From Prevotellaceae bacterium UBA7028 (GTDB lineage Bacteria > Bacteroidota > Bacteroidia > Bacteroidales > Bacteroidaceae): a stretch of DNA of 27,397 nucleotides. Below the pieces are notes generated by a model. That model did no database searches. It worked only from the letters and a program-made list of their open reading frames with translations, and was not told the origin of the DNA. The translations under genes and the position numbers were made by a program. This document shows positions 15,215 to 22,390 of this stretch, piece after piece (position 1 is the stretch's first letter; each line of letters begins with the position of its first letter). The DNA lies in the NCBI GenBank assembly GCA_002494215.1, contig DLBF01000067.1, positions 1 to 27,397 on the forward strand. Direction: 5' to 3'.

Positions 15215-15889
15215 TTACTTAATAGCCTTATACTTAGCTTTGGCCTCTGCCCGGGTAATGAGATTAAAGTGCCACCATTCCGACTTCAGCGGCATAAAAC
15301 CGGCCTCCTTCATCACACTGCGCAGCAATTCGCGGTTCTTCTTGGCCTGAGCGCTGATGATGTGACGCTGAACCAACGAAGCCTCATCGGTAATGTGTGC
15401 ATAAACTCCCAGGTAATCCACCACGGTACCCATATCCAACGTATCTCCCGTAGCGGCATCTGCCAAGGTAATGTCCACAGCCATTCCATAGTTGTGCATG
15501 CCACCACCGTTCTTGGGATTGCTCACATAATTCTCTTGCTTGGTTCCTACTACCACATCCCACATGATTTGCTGAATGTGCATAGGGCGCGCCGCGTCAT
15601 AGATCTTCAGCGTCAGATCTGGACGCTTTTGCTTCAGCAGCTGTTGCGCCTTGACAACGGCCTTAGCTGCCTTCGGGTGCAAATAAGCCTCCCTCAGGTC
15701 CTTATAAAGCACCCTCCCCGTAAAGTTATCCGCCCTACTGTACATCAGGCTCACCTGTATGGTGGAATCCAACGTTGTTACATCCACAAAACCCTGCTTG
15801 GCCATACTTCTGGCCGTGGCAGACACCTTCCCCTGCCCCATCATCATCATAGGAACAAGGAAGAAACATATTATTAATCGAACTTTCAT
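15215..15889 (-). CDS. D-alanyl-D-alanine dipeptidase, VanX-like (peptidase M15D)
   Basis: A 224-residue exported zinc dipeptidase that hydrolyses D-Ala-D-Ala. A hydrophobic signal segment occupies residues 1-19. The active-site set is complete: R101 (in YDAARP), H132 and D139 (in MHNYGMAVD), and E204 with H207 (in EWWHF). The H-x6-D and E-x2-H spacings equal those in VanX. Nothing else of a vancomycin-resistance cluster (VanH, a D-Ala-D-Lac ligase) is in the window, so a role in cell-wall peptide recycling or scavenging is more likely than resistance, as for E. coli DdpX. It starts 53 bp after the beta-galactosidase stop. That gap contains short TCTTCAC heptamers and a weak inverted repeat. 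Confidence 0.93.
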   Translation of the reverse strand: MKVRLIICFFLVPMMMMGQGKVSATARSMAKQGFVDVTTLDSTIQVSLMYSRADNFTGRVLYKDLREAYLHPKAAKAVVKAQQLLKQKRPDLTLKIYDAARPMHIQQIMWDVVVGTKQENYVSNPKNGGGMHNYGMAVDITLADAATGDTLDMGTVVDYLGVYAHITDEASLVQRHIISAQAKKNRELLRSVMKEAGFMPLKSEWWHFNLITRAEAKAKYKAIK

Positions 15890-15942
15890 TCTCAGTTTAC
15901 TGTTTACCGTTGGTAACTATTATTCTTCACTCTTCACTTAAA

Positions 15943-18900
15943 CTAGTTTTCAACTAAAATACCGAACTCAGCTCCACTGGCAAAGTCAGCACCGTTCTGA
16001 CTGCTAAGAGCAGTAAACCTGAGGTAACGGGCTTTCAGCGGCTTCACAAAGAGCACCTTCTTCTCCTTTGCATTGTTCTCGAATTCACCTTCGCTAACGG
16101 CTTCGCTCCACGTTTTGCCATCCTGGCTCACCTGCACCTTGTAACCCTTGATGTTACCATTTGGGCTACCATCCTGACGGGGCAAATAAGTAAAGCCTTT
16201 CAGCATCTTCTGCTCGTTGCAGTCGAAGTCTATCCAATGCGGATACTTGGGTACCGTAATGCTGTACATGGTGTGCCAGATGGTGGACGGGTCGTTATCC
16301 ACAAGGTTCTTCGCCACCTCACCGCCAGGCCCTTCCTCGCTGCTGACATAGACCACGTCAAGGGGTACTGTTTCTATCTTCTCGAAGGTTGCTGAAATAG
16401 GGTTCTTTTCATCGCCCTCATACCATGCATAGATGGTTCCGCCCTGCTGGAAATTAAAGGGACCCGTATATTTCATAGCTTTTCCCTTGTCGATGCGATA
16501 GCTGACGGGGAATCTCTCCAAATTCCATTCAGGGTCGCCAGCAATGGTGACTTTACCCGCCTTATCGCGATAAATAGCCACGGGACAGAGTATGTCTCTT
16601 CTGACGATAAAGGGTCCCTTAATTTCGTCATCCTTATCAATATGGCGAATCAGAATCTTCATCTGATGCAATGCCCCAAGGACTCTGTCTTGTTTCAGCG
16701 GGCCGCCTTGGCCACAACTGTTGCCACCCAGTCCGTTCACCTTGCAATCCAGATGCAGATAGGTTCCGTCGCTTTCTGGAAGTTCATACGGATGCTGTGC
16801 AAGCGTCATTTGCAGAGCACTCCAAGGAAGTGCCGAGGTGCTCATCGTGCCCAGTTCGCTTACGAATGCCAGTCCGTCGCCTTCGCTGTCTCGCAGCACA
16901 CACCAACGAACATCTTCCCTGTTACCCATACTCTGAGGCTTAGGGAAGTTCACGAACTGATCCTGAACCGTACTTTCATAAAAGCCTATGAACGAACCCG
17001 TCTTGCGGTCATTATAGTTGTTCAAGGGACCCCTTCCGTAGTAAGCATATTGGTTGAACTGGCTTGGCAACTTCACCTCGTAACCCAGTCTGGGCAACGC
17101 CAAATCAGGATTGCTGGTAATGATGCTGCTTGCCAGCACAACAGTACCGTCGGGATAGATAGCGTAGGTCTGCGTTGTGGTGAAGGATACATGCTCACCT
17201 TCGCCTGTTGCTTCAGCTACACTCTCATAGGGTTGTCCTGCTTTACCCAGACGATATTTTACGCTACCCCTGCCTTTGGCCTGACTCACCACAGTATAAG
17301 TGATGCTGACAGGACCTTCGGGAGTCTTCTCGATATTGGGTTTTCCGATGGCCTTATGCTGCAAGTCGTACAATCCTTGCTGGAACCATTGGTTTCTCGC
17401 CCAATTGTCGTTATCCACAGGGGCACGAAAGGCAGAAAGCTGCAAGGGGGAATCCCTCAGGATGGTCTTGCCGCCGTATTGCATGCCACACAGACTGCCG
17501 GTAGCATTATCAAAGGTGATAACACAGTTCTTACCCTCCACAATGGTTCGGGTATCTTCCTCCTTCACATTCAGCGTACCTTCCACAACTCCTTCGCTTC
17601 TGTTCTCTCCTGAACTGTCTTTCAGGAACAGCTGCTCTGCCATCTGCACATAACCCTTTTTGGCCCAAGGCTTATCCTCCTTCAAACGGAACTCCACATT
17701 CAGGAAGTACTCGCCCTGTCCTCTAACGTATTCATTAACCGGACAGTAGCACCTAACTGACTTGCGTGGCTGAATGTCTTCGTGCAAAGGAATGACTACA
17801 TCCCCCATCTTTTCTCCACTTATTACTGTGTACGCCACAATGTCATAATCCCTGGAAGAGATTGGTTCAAAGTAGTTCTTGTTGAAGATGGTGAAGTCAG
17901 CTATCATCTCTCCATTCTCTTCCTTTACTTCATTCAGGGTTACCCCCACATTCTGATAGACCTTCTTCACCTCGTAGTACTGAGGCTTGGGTGTCAGGTC
18001 GGGCAGCATGATGCCATTCATACAGAACATACCATCGTTAGGCCAGTCGCCATGATCGCCACCATATCCCATGTACTTGATGCCGTCCTTGGTATAAGTG
18101 TCAATAGCTTGGTCCACCCAGTCCCAGATGGCCGCTCCGCAGAAGTAGTTGGTACTCTCCATCGCCTGCCAGTAATCCACAAGGTTACCTAATGAGTTAC
18201 CCATGCTATGGGCGTATTCCGAGATGTGGTAAGGGTACTTCACATCTGATTTTCCCTTGGCCACCTGCTGTACCCAGGCCACGCTGGGATATTGGTTGGA
18301 ACCCATATCCACAATATCGTTGTTGCGCTCATACTGAACAGGACGACTGGTATCGAACGCCTTAATCGCATCGTAGGCAGCCTTGAAGTTCTCACCCGGA
18401 CCGGCCTCGTTACCCAGACTCCAGATAACAATGCTGGGGTGGTTCACATGCGCATGTACCATTTCCATATTACGGGCCACATGGGCAGCTTTCCATTCCT
18501 TGGGATGTGAGAGCGATTCCTTGCCATAATAATATTCATGGCTCTCTATGTTACATTCGTCCTCCAGATAAAGGCCGTACTTGTCAGCAAGATAGTACCA
18601 GTAGGGATCATTCGAGTAGTGCGACAGGCGCACATGGTTGATGTTGCCCCGCTTCATCAGCATCACCTCCTCGGTCATCTGCTCACGTGTGATAGCATGA
18701 CCCAGAGTAGGATTCGTCTCATGCCGGTTCACGCCTTTCAGCTTCACGGGTTTCCCGTTCACGTAGAAGTACCTACCAGCCAAGCCGAACTCATCCTCAC
18801 TGGCCGGGGTATCTTTTATCTCTACGGTACGAATGCCAAAATAGGTACTGGTGCAGTCCAACAGTTTTCCCTTCTTATCCTTCAGCTCAGCCACAAGCAC

Positions 18901-19992
18901 ATAGCGATAGGGAGCTTCGGCGCTCCAAGGATGTGGATTATCCATTGACAGTTGACAGTTGACAGTTGACAGTTGTCCATTGTCCGTCACGGGGACCTCA
19001 GCCTTTTTCACAGGGTCGGTGCATTCATCGGAGTAAAGCTTTACTGGATAGATGCTGTAATACACCTTCAGTCCCTTTTGCTTCTTATCGCTCTTGTTGG
19101 CAAAAGTTCCATCAATACTAATTGTGGCCTCATCCTTGCTGAGTTTTGTAGTCCGAACAACGAGGTCGCTAATCTGCACCTTAGGCATAGCCGTCAGATA
19201 GACGCTACGGAAGATACCGGGCAGACGGAACATATCCTGTGACTCCAGGAACGAGCCGTCGCAACTTCTGTACACCTCTACGGCCAGAACATTCTCACCG
19301 GACTGATTCAGATAAGGTGTAATGTTAAAACTAGCTGTGTTCCGGCTGTTCTTCGAGAAGCCCACATACTTTCCGTTTATCCACAGATAGAAAAAAGAGT
19401 CCACACCGTCAAAGTTAACGAACACGTCCTTAGTATGGTTTTGATGCCATCCGGTGGTAAGAACGAAAGACCGGCGGTAAGAGCCCACCTCGTTAGGATA
19501 CTTGTAGGTGGTGTATCGTTCATCTTTGGGCTTACGCATCACACCCTCGCGCCAATCGCCTTCCTTCACCTCGTGGTAGAAAATAACAGGTTGGTTCACA
19601 TAGACGGGAACGCCGTACTTCATGCTTCCGTCCTTCTGCAAGCCCTGCACGTTCCAGCATCCGGGCACCTTGATATCATCCCAGGCAGATACATCATACT
19701 CAGGCCGGTAGAAGTCCTTGGGGCGTTCCTCTGGAGTGGGCACCCAATTGAACTTCCACATGCCGTCTAAGCTCTGATAAAATATGCTTGGCACCACCCT
19801 CAGCGCCTCTCCCCTCCAACCATAGGAGAACATATAGGCACGCGGCTGTTCTTTATTCAGCGATAAAACTTCGGGGTTCTGCCATTCCGTTCCATCTGGT
19901 GCTTCCTTACTACCATAAAGGAAGCCTTGCAATCCATCCGCCCTTGTCATCAGAGGGAAAAGAACAATCAGAGATATCAAGATTTGTTTCAT
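15943..19992 (-). CDS. Secreted GH2 beta-galactosidase with C-terminal discoidin (F5/8-type, CBM32-like) domain
   Basis: A 1349-residue LacZ-type glycoside hydrolase with a signal peptide (residues 1-18), acting in the periplasm or on the cell surface. Domains in order are: galactose-binding jelly roll (about 60-280), Ig-like domain, TIM barrel (about 410-720), DUF4981-like and beta-galactosidase small-chain domains, and a terminal discoidin domain (about 1215-1349, with NDPSTIWHTMYS and ARYLRFTALS). The acid/base is E529 (SLGNEAG) and the nucleophile E592 (ISEYAHSMGNS). Such enzymes release galactose from plant or host glycans; the exact substrate is not evident, and no SusC/SusD pair is present nearby. 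A 42-nt heptamer repeat adds residues about 337-350 (QLSTVNCQLS) in frame in the Ig-like region, without touching the active site. Confidence 0.95.
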   Translation of the reverse strand: MKQILISLIVLFPLMTRADGLQGFLYGSKEAPDGTEWQNPEVLSLNKEQPRAYMFSYGWRGEALRVVPSIFYQSLDGMWKFNWVPTPEERPKDFYRPEYDVSAWDDIKVPGCWNVQGLQKDGSMKYGVPVYVNQPVIFYHEVKEGDWREGVMRKPKDERYTTYKYPNEVGSYRRSFVLTTGWHQNHTKDVFVNFDGVDSFFYLWINGKYVGFSKNSRNTASFNITPYLNQSGENVLAVEVYRSCDGSFLESQDMFRLPGIFRSVYLTAMPKVQISDLVVRTTKLSKDEATISIDGTFANKSDKKQKGLKVYYSIYPVKLYSDECTDPVKKAEVPVTDNGQLSTVNCQLSMDNPHPWSAEAPYRYVLVAELKDKKGKLLDCTSTYFGIRTVEIKDTPASEDEFGLAGRYFYVNGKPVKLKGVNRHETNPTLGHAITREQMTEEVMLMKRGNINHVRLSHYSNDPYWYYLADKYGLYLEDECNIESHEYYYGKESLSHPKEWKAAHVARNMEMVHAHVNHPSIVIWSLGNEAGPGENFKAAYDAIKAFDTSRPVQYERNNDIVDMGSNQYPSVAWVQQVAKGKSDVKYPYHISEYAHSMGNSLGNLVDYWQAMESTNYFCGAAIWDWVDQAIDTYTKDGIKYMGYGGDHGDWPNDGMFCMNGIMLPDLTPKPQYYEVKKVYQNVGVTLNEVKEENGEMIADFTIFNKNYFEPISSRDYDIVAYTVISGEKMGDVVIPLHEDIQPRKSVRCYCPVNEYVRGQGEYFLNVEFRLKEDKPWAKKGYVQMAEQLFLKDSSGENRSEGVVEGTLNVKEEDTRTIVEGKNCVITFDNATGSLCGMQYGGKTILRDSPLQLSAFRAPVDNDNWARNQWFQQGLYDLQHKAIGKPNIEKTPEGPVSITYTVVSQAKGRGSVKYRLGKAGQPYESVAEATGEGEHVSFTTTQTYAIYPDGTVVLASSIITSNPDLALPRLGYEVKLPSQFNQYAYYGRGPLNNYNDRKTGSFIGFYESTVQDQFVNFPKPQSMGNREDVRWCVLRDSEGDGLAFVSELGTMSTSALPWSALQMTLAQHPYELPESDGTYLHLDCKVNGLGGNSCGQGGPLKQDRVLGALHQMKILIRHIDKDDEIKGPFIVRRDILCPVAIYRDKAGKVTIAGDPEWNLERFPVSYRIDKGKAMKYTGPFNFQQGGTIYAWYEGDEKNPISATFEKIETVPLDVVYVSSEEGPGGEVAKNLVDNDPSTIWHTMYSITVPKYPHWIDFDCNEQKMLKGFTYLPRQDGSPNGNIKGYKVQVSQDGKTWSEAVSEGEFENNAKEKKVLFVKPLKARYLRFTALSSQNGADFASGAEFGILVEN
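18941..18982. repeat. Heptamer tandem repeat inside the beta-galactosidase CDS
   Basis: Four exact copies of ACAGTTG (18948-18975) are flanked on both sides by TCCATTG, six 7-nt units in all. The total is 42 nt, encoding 14 in-frame residues. Confidence 0.9.
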
Positions 19993-20023
19993 ATTTCAAA
20001 GCGTTTATAGCATTAGTTTGGGA

Positions 20024-20054
20024 CAAAATTACGAAAAATCGAGAGCAGAACAAA
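20024..20054 (-). promoter_or_regulatory. Bacteroidetes-type promoter of the beta-galactosidase gene
   Basis: On the minus strand TTTG (20051-20054), 19 bp, then TAATTTTG (20024-20031) matches the -33/-7 consensus. The predicted transcript start is about 25 nt before the ATG at 19992. Confidence 0.78.
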
Positions 20055-20130
20055 AGAATTGATTCTTTTTTATGCCGAGATGAGGTAAATTCGAGACGAA
20101 TGTCGGGGAATCTGCAAAACGGCCTTTCAC

Positions 20131-20196
20131 TATTAGCGATACGGCGTTTCTCTGACAGCGATACGGCATATCTCTTATAGCGATACGATATATACC
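20131..20196. repeat. Three tandem 22-bp repeats with AGCGATACG core, upstream of the beta-galactosidase promoter
   Basis: AGCGATACG starts at 20135, 20157 and 20179, exactly 22 bp apart; the first two units extend to AGCGATACGGC and both end in TCTC. The third unit ends where the terminator stem begins. The array lies about 77-142 bp upstream of the -33 box at 20051-20054 and is a candidate activator site or a dispersed repeat. Confidence 0.8.
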
Positions 20197-20227
20197 AAAA
20201 AGAGCGACCATCGCGGTCGCTCTTTTT
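20197..20227 (-). terminator. Intrinsic terminator of the sigma/anti-sigma operon
   Basis: AAAAAGAGCGACC, a five-base loop (ATCGC), then GGTCGCTCTTTTT form a perfect 13-bp stem with a T run on either strand. It lies about 100 bp after the anti-sigma-like stop. The stretch between (20228-20328) is AT-rich, and I see nothing else in it. Confidence 0.9.
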
Positions 20228-20328
20228 GTCGTTAGTATGTCTTTTTTTATTTGAGGATGCTTCACAGCAACCGTGTTGTTTGTTTTATTAAGCACTAACT
20301 TGTTTATATAGAAAAAGCAATAAAAATG

Positions 20329-20841
20329 TTATCTTGTTAAGTTGATAGAGTCCTTCTCAACTGCCAATGCAGCTTCCTGAGGTTCAGGCATTGCAACGAA
20401 CTCATCTGCAGGACGTTCCAAGCTGTCCGTCTGGGCAAACTGAGCTTGCTGAGGCTGCACATTCTCGTCAAAGCTACGCTGAGCAGCAATGCCTATGGTC
20501 AGTATCAGCGCTACCAGTCCGGCTGCCTGATAAAGGGGACGCAGACTATGACGCCAAGCAGCTCCTCTGCCCGCTCCTCCCAAGGGGAGGGCTTTCACTA
20601 CTCCATCATTGGAGAGAGCTTCACCTTGCTCGGAAATCAGTTCCATTATTTTAGCATCGAACTCCTCACCTAGGGTAGCTTCAGCTTGCTCCTGCTGCAC
20701 ATCAAAGATGGCCTTGTATGGCATCAGATGGGCAGGAACTTCCTGCTGCTGGAAGAAAGTACGAAGAATCTGCTCCTCTTGCAGAGAAGTCTCGCACGCC
20801 CAATAGCGCTCCAGTAATTGTTCTATGTACTTATAATCCAT
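20329..20841 (-). CDS. Probable anti-sigma factor / sigma-linked membrane protein
   Basis: A 170-residue protein with an N-terminal region of short acidic helices (DYKYIEQLLERYWACETSLQEEQILRTFF), one membrane helix (about 105-121, LYQAAGLVALILTIGIAA) and a C-terminal extracytoplasmic tail. It overlaps the ECF sigma gene by 11 bp and has the size and topology of Bacteroidetes proteins encoded next to ECF sigma factors. I did not see a clear zinc-binding ZAS motif (HxxxCxxC), so the anti-sigma role rests on position and topology. About 10 residues (LPLGGAGRGAAW) just before the membrane helix come from a G/C-rich repeat of the kind found elsewhere in the window, read in frame. Confidence 0.65.
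   Translation of the reverse strand: MDYKYIEQLLERYWACETSLQEEQILRTFFQQQEVPAHLMPYKAIFDVQQEQAEATLGEEFDAKIMELISEQGEALSNDGVVKALPLGGAGRGAAWRHSLRPLYQAAGLVALILTIGIAAQRSFDENVQPQQAQFAQTDSLERPADEFVAMPEPQEAALAVEKDSINLTR
20560..20594 (-). repeat. G/C-rich repeat (copy 6), inside the anti-sigma-like CDS
   Basis: On the minus strand it reads AGCCCTCCCCTTGGGAGGAG and continues with GCGGGCAGAGGAGC. It has the tail-plus-palindrome form of the other copies but is a divergent subtype. It is translated in frame as LPLGGAGRGAA. Confidence 0.65.
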
Positions 20842-21361
20842 ATTTCTCTATCTCTTCTGCTTGCTGGCGGATGCTGGTTCTAGCCCTGTGTAAGTAAACC
20901 TTCACCTGCGATTCTGTCAGCTTCAGTATGTTACCTATTTCTTGATACGTCTTACCCTCAATATCACGCAGTTCCATAATACTACGTTGCACCTCGGGCA
21001 GGGTATCCATTATCTTTCTCACTAACGAGAGACGTTCCGCTTGTTCGAACTTTTCTTCAATTGAAAATTGAGAATTGAGAATTGAAAATTCTTCATTCTT
21101 CACTCTTAATTCTTCATTTAATTGTACGTTGCCGCGTCCTGCCTTTCCTGCCATATCAAGGGCAATATTGCGGCAGATGGTGTGGGCATAAGCCTCGATG
21201 CTCTCTATTTGCTCCCACTCCTCGCGGTGTTCCCAGACTCTTATCAGCGTATCCTGAACTGCATCCTCCGCCTCTGCGGGGTTCAGCGTGATGCGCAACG
21301 CCAACCTGTAAAGCCGGTCCTTGAGCGGCAGCACATCATCTCGGAAACTGATTTTTTTCAT
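20831..21361 (-). CDS. ECF-type RNA polymerase sigma factor
   Basis: A 176-residue sigma-70 family member with only regions 2 and 4. Region 2 spans about 10-75 (LYRLALRITLNPAEAEDAVQDTLIRVWEH and IEAYAHTICRNIALD). Region 4 spans about 112-165 (LPEVQRSIMELRDIEGKTYQEIGNILKLTESQVKVYLHRAR). The linker between them (81-101) is a 63-nt array of nine heptamers, read in frame, with the repetitive pattern NEEL..KNEEF. The linker between regions 2 and 4 tolerates length changes, so function is probably intact. It overlaps the anti-sigma-like gene by 11 bp. Target promoters are not visible. Confidence 0.93.
   Translation of the reverse strand: MKKISFRDDVLPLKDRLYRLALRITLNPAEAEDAVQDTLIRVWEHREEWEQIESIEAYAHTICRNIALDMAGKAGRGNVQLNEELRVKNEEFSILNSQFSIEEKFEQAERLSLVRKIMDTLPEVQRSIMELRDIEGKTYQEIGNILKLTESQVKVYLHRARTSIRQQAEEIEKYGL
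21059..21121. repeat. Nine-unit heptamer repeat inside the ECF sigma gene
   Basis: Units of exactly 7 nt run without a break: AATTGAA/AATTGAG types at 21059-21086, then AATTCTT/CATTCTT/CACTCTT types to 21114 and CATTTAA to 21121. The total of 63 nt encodes 21 residues. Confidence 0.9.
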
Positions 21362-21382
21362 CTCTCTGTCTATTATGAAGAC

Positions 21383-21411
21383 GAACGAGGGCCGTAAATG
21401 TTACAGCCCTC
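21383..21411 (-). terminator. Hairpin between argB and the sigma gene, possible weak terminator
   Basis: ACGAGGGC pairs with GCCCTCGT (8 bp) across a 13-nt loop, just after the argB stop. No long T run follows on the minus strand, so it may be a partial terminator or an RNA-stabilising hairpin. Confidence 0.4.
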
Positions 21412-21416
21412 GTATG

Positions 21417-22223
21417 TTAAAATTCTTTAATCGTTGTACCGCACTGTCCGTCGATGTTGTCGGAACGTGTTATCACAACCTTCTGAACTCCCTTATGGAT
21501 AGCGTCAAAAGCATTCTCCAACTTCGGAATCATACCACCGGAGATAACACCGTTGGCCTGATATTCCGCAAATTCCTTCTCCGTAATAACGGGGATGACA
21601 CTCTCGTCATCATCGGCATCGCGCAATACGCCTTTCTTCTCGAAGCAATAGGTAAGTGTGACATCAAAATACGGAGCCAGTGCACAGGCCACCTTGCTGG
21701 CAATGGTATCCGCATTGGTGTTCAGCAGATTGCCTGCCCCATCATGCGTAAGGGGTGTCATAACGGGAACCACGCCCTCGGCAATCAACTTGCAGAGCAT
21801 CTCTCCGTTGGCCTTGTCCACATCGCCCACAAAGCCGAAGTCAACCATCTGCTCTGTGCCGTCATCCATCATCATCTTCTTGAGCGGACGCTTATGACTT
21901 CTCAGTACATCCATATCAGCTCCTGTCAGTCCTAGGGCATTTACCCCTTTGGCTTGCAGACCTGCCACAATATTCTTGTTCACCAAACCGGCATATACCA
22001 TAGTCACTACCTGCAGCATCTGCGCATCGGTAATGCGTCTGCCACCCACCATCTTACTCTCTATACCCAGGCTGGCAGCTATCTTCGTAGCGCTTCTGCC
22101 ACCACCATGCACCAACACCTTGGCACCAGGCAACGCTGCAAACTGTGTCAGCAGGTTATTCAGAGACGCAGCATCCTCAACAACTGCTCCCCCAACTTTT
22201 ATGACGTTTATTTGTTGTTTCAT
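21417..22223 (-). CDS. argB: Acetylglutamate kinase
   Basis: ArgB phosphorylates N-acetylglutamate in arginine (or N-acyl-ornithine) synthesis. The 268-residue product has the amino-acid-kinase motifs IKVGGAVV (8-15, catalytic K9), VHGGGRSA (38-45), NTNADTIASKVA and the C-terminal GGMIPKLENAFDAI. The length fits. The ATG is abutted directly by a G/C-rich palindromic repeat (22224-22258), so its ribosome-binding region consists of repeat sequence (GGGGAGGGGGCCT before ATG). It sits downstream of speA, which consumes arginine, with about 167 bp of repeat-bounded spacer between them. Confidence 0.96.
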   Translation of the reverse strand: MKQQINVIKVGGAVVEDAASLNNLLTQFAALPGAKVLVHGGGRSATKIAASLGIESKMVGGRRITDAQMLQVVTMVYAGLVNKNIVAGLQAKGVNALGLTGADMDVLRSHKRPLKKMMMDDGTEQMVDFGFVGDVDKANGEMLCKLIAEGVVPVMTPLTHDGAGNLLNTNADTIASKVACALAPYFDVTLTYCFEKKGVLRDADDDESVIPVITEKEFAEYQANGVISGGMIPKLENAFDAIHKGVQKVVITRSDNIDGQCGTTIKEF

Positions 22224-22258
22224 AGGCCCCCTCCCCGCTCCCCCTTTGGGGGAGTGCT
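22224..22258 (+). repeat. REP-like G/C-rich palindrome (copy 7), left arm of an inverted pair
   Basis: Tail AGGCCCCCTCC and hairpin CTCCCCCTTTGGGGGAG (22239-22255), identical in hairpin to copies 2 and 3. It touches the argB start codon. Confidence 0.88.
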
Positions 22259-22356
22259 TATTATAGCTCTAAACTTTGACCGTTACTAAATATCAATAAC
22301 CTTTATTATCTAAAATCTCACACTAAGCGCCCCGTCTTTCAACATTACGCCAAGAG

Positions 22357-22388
22357 GTACTCCCCCAAAGGGGGAGACGGAGGGGGCT
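22357..22388 (-). repeat. REP-like G/C-rich palindrome (copy 8), right arm of an inverted pair
   Basis: This is the reverse complement of the copy 7 type, about 98 bp away, tail outward, ending 2 bp from the speA stop codon (22391-22393). The AT-rich stretch between the arms (22259-22356) shows no gene or clear promoter. Confidence 0.88.
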
Positions 22389-22390
22389 CT

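Noticed and set aside
15215..15889. Part of a vancomycin-resistance cluster
   Set aside because: The VanX-like active site is present, but no VanH, D-Ala-D-Lac ligase or VanRS genes are nearby.
20131..20196. Possible short CRISPR array
   Set aside because: There are only three units, a 9-11 bp conserved core and 22-bp spacing with similar intervening sequence; there are no true spacers and no cas genes.
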